A DNA stretch of 49,170 nucleotides from Candidatus Pacebacteria bacterium CG_4_9_14_0_2_um_filter_40_15 (GTDB lineage: Bacteria > Patescibacteriota > Microgenomatia > UBA1400 > PJMF01), in NCBI GenBank assembly GCA_002788675.1, contig PFRS01000004.1, positions 1 to 49,170 on the forward strand, given 5' to 3'. How positions within the stretch are numbered: the first letter of the stretch is position 1; every line of letters starts with the position of its first letter. Under the pieces are notes generated by a model, which was not told the origin of the DNA, did not search any database, and was given only the letters and a program-made list of their open reading frames with translations. The position numbers and the translations under genes are program-made. Positions 47,194 through 49,170 of the stretch are shown here, piece after piece.

Positions 47194-48729
47194 TTAAGAA
47201 AATGTGTTTGCTTTGAGCTGTTGGGCCACATCTGTAGCAAATGCAAGTATTTGATCAGGAGCTTGCTGGGTTATAAAGTTTTTACTCACTGGCCGCATAA
47301 AGCCCCATTCTGAGGTTGGCACTGAAATAGTTTTTTTTCTTTGTTTTAGGCCAGAATCAATGACCTCTCTGGTTTCTTGGCTTGTGGGTGAGTACCAGCA
47401 TCCTGCGAGGAAGGTTGTTTTGTTTACAACCGTGGTTTTTATGCATAGGCCAGCACGGAGTCCATTTTGAGTACCTTTAACAAGAAGAAAGTCATTAACA
47501 AGTAGAACTTGATCAGTCTCAGCTGCCTCTAGCAAGTATTTTTCTGAGTTTAAACAGAGATACCAATCTTTGAAACCTGGTCTTAATGTAATATCGCTTT
47601 CAAGTGTGTCTGCATTTAGGGTGTTTGCTATTGCGCGGGGTAGTTCGGTAATATCAAAAGCTATCAACAAAAATGCAACTATTCCTCTAACTTTTGATTC
47701 ATAAGGAATGAGTGATACTAAGATAGCTATGAGTGCTGCTACAAATTCCTTGTCGAGTAATTTGGGAATATCTTCAAAACTAAGTCCATATTTCGCAAGA
47801 GTTTTGTTGACATTGAGAGATTCTCTAGTAAAGAGAGTTTCAAGTAGTTTAATTTTTTTCCAGCTGTTGGTATCTTCTAAATACATTTTTTTAATGAGTT
47901 CCAGAGCAGTGTCTTTAATTTCATTTGGCAGGTTAAATAATGAAGGAATAAAATTACTTTCGAAAGCTAGTTCCTGGGTAATTTCCAGTTCAATCTTATT
48001 ATTTTCTTTACCTGAAAATGAATCTTTGAGCCTTCCCCTGAACCCAGTGTTCTTTTTTGCAAAGTTTGGAGGAAGTAGTTCTTTTAAGAAGGGATTCTTT
48101 TCACAAAACGAGGTGAGTATGAATCTGTATTTTTCACTTTCATCATCATCTGTGTTAGCTATAAGTGTATTTTGAACAGCCAGAAAAAAGTTTTCCCATC
48201 CGGTGATGATGTTTGTGGGCAGCGTTTCTTCTGTCTCAAACAGTTCGAGCGTTTGTGATTCTAAAAATAACAGTACTGAAATAAAATGGGGAACAAAGCT
48301 ATCTTCTCGTTCTTTTTGGATAAATAGAGCCAAGTCTTCGAGATTTTTTGTCAGCGGTTTGTATCTACTCAGCTCAACATACCTGTACATAACGGTATCT
48401 TTATCTGAATCTGAAAATAATTCGATAAGATTTTGTATATGTGGGAGAATCTCAGGTCGCTGAACCAATATTTCTTGTACAAAGTTAGAAATAGATATCT
48501 CAATTGGAAGAGGTTTTGTCGTATCATAATTTGGATTGTATCTTTGTAATACTGCGCTGGTAAGTTGCTCAATAATAGTTTGATTGACTGGTCCATGACT
48601 GAGGTTTTTTTTCAGTCTATCTGTAATAGTAATTGCGTGGTCTGTTAGAAAAAAATCAAGACGCTCAGCATCTGACATCAGGCTTAACTCATCAGTTCTG
48701 GTTATTTGTTCATCATCAATAGTACCCAT
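47194..48729 (-). CDS. hypothetical protein, 511 aa
   Basis: Long ORF with terminator at 47095-47112. Confidence 0.72.
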   Translation of the reverse strand: MGTIDDEQITRTDELSLMSDAERLDFFLTDHAITITDRLKKNLSHGPVNQTIIEQLTSAVLQRYNPNYDTTKPLPIEISISNFVQEILVQRPEILPHIQNLIELFSDSDKDTVMYRYVELSRYKPLTKNLEDLALFIQKEREDSFVPHFISVLLFLESQTLELFETEETLPTNIITGWENFFLAVQNTLIANTDDDESEKYRFILTSFCEKNPFLKELLPPNFAKKNTGFRGRLKDSFSGKENNKIELEITQELAFESNFIPSLFNLPNEIKDTALELIKKMYLEDTNSWKKIKLLETLFTRESLNVNKTLAKYGLSFEDIPKLLDKEFVAALIAILVSLIPYESKVRGIVAFLLIAFDITELPRAIANTLNADTLESDITLRPGFKDWYLCLNSEKYLLEAAETDQVLLVNDFLLVKGTQNGLRAGLCIKTTVVNKTTFLAGCWYSPTSQETREVIDSGLKQRKKTISVPTSEWGFMRPVSKNFITQQAPDQILAFATDVAQQLKANTFS

Positions 48730-48792
48730 TTTTAAAGTGTAGCACTCTTTTTATTTAAGAGATAGTAATTATAGATATAGGTGGTTTTGATA

Positions 48793-48815
48793 CAAAAAAA
48801 CCACCGATTGGTGGT
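48793..48815 (-). terminator. intrinsic terminator downstream of 16S rRNA
   Basis: Minus strand AACCACC-AATC-GGTGGTT-TTTTT. Confidence 0.8.
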
Positions 48816-48966
48816 TAACTTGCACAAATTATAGACTTATCAAATATTCACATGATGGTAGATCGCTGGCCCGGATATGATGATCTCGGGGCTTTCGTCG
48901 ATTGATTCATTTGTCTTGCGACAAATGGGAATGGGAGGTCGTGATACTCCTACCCAACTCCTTAGA

Positions 48967-49170
48967 AAGGAGGTGATCCATCCGCACCTTCCAGTACGGA
49001 TACCTTGTTACGACTTAGTCCTCATCGCCAACCTCACCGTAGAAGGGCCGCTCCAGTAAACTGGTTACGGTCACCCGCTTCGGGCGCTGCTGACTTTGCT
49101 GGCTTGACGGGCAGTGTGTACAAGGAGCGAGAACGTATTCACCGCAACCTGCTGATTTGCGATTACTACC
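48967..49170 (-). rRNA. rrs: 16S rRNA 3' portion (truncated by window end)
   Basis: Reverse complement ends GGATCACCTCCTT; contains GTCGTAACAAGGTA and TTGTACACAC-TGCCCGTC. Confidence 0.98.

Noticed and set aside
1-49170. CRISPR array
   Set aside because: No series of regularly spaced identical repeats and no cas-like genes were seen.
1-49170. Recoded TGA (genetic code 25/4)
   Set aside because: Conserved genes (lon, pyrH, gap, rplT, miaB) are full length in the standard code without needing TGA readthrough.

Overview
This 49 kb window looks like a Patescibacteria/CPR-type bacterial chromosome. Genes appear to use standard TGA stops, and many small exported proteins are present. Core genes include the infC-rpmI-rplT operon, trigger factor, miaB-miaA, rnpB, uppP, comM/yifB-like, gap, pyrH, femX-like, a UvrD/PcrA helicase, tpiA and lon, plus tRNA-Val(GAC), tRNA-Cys(GCA) and tRNA-Ile(GAT). 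The 3' end of a 16S rRNA lies on the minus strand at the right edge. An accessory island of about 9.4 kb (roughly 2.3-11.8 kb) interrupts the core. It ends in a large serine recombinase whose ORF reads into, and terminates inside, the tRNA-Val gene. The island carries: (i) a retron-like module made of a promoter/palindrome, a structured leader of about 240 nt, a 54-aa small ORF, an XRE HTH gene and a reverse transcriptase (LDIKRFYEQI ... YVDDIGIS); (ii) a DUF3800 gene preceded by a three-hairpin, terminator-ended candidate small RNA; and (iii) several uncharacterised membrane/secreted proteins. The retron-like module is the best candidate for an undescribed system. Other notable items are a secreted lipoprotein with a receiver-like domain, a consensus promoter nested in inverted repeats, a 16S gene followed by a terminator instead of 23S, and 16S decoding-site substitutions. 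All family calls are by motif recognition without database searches.
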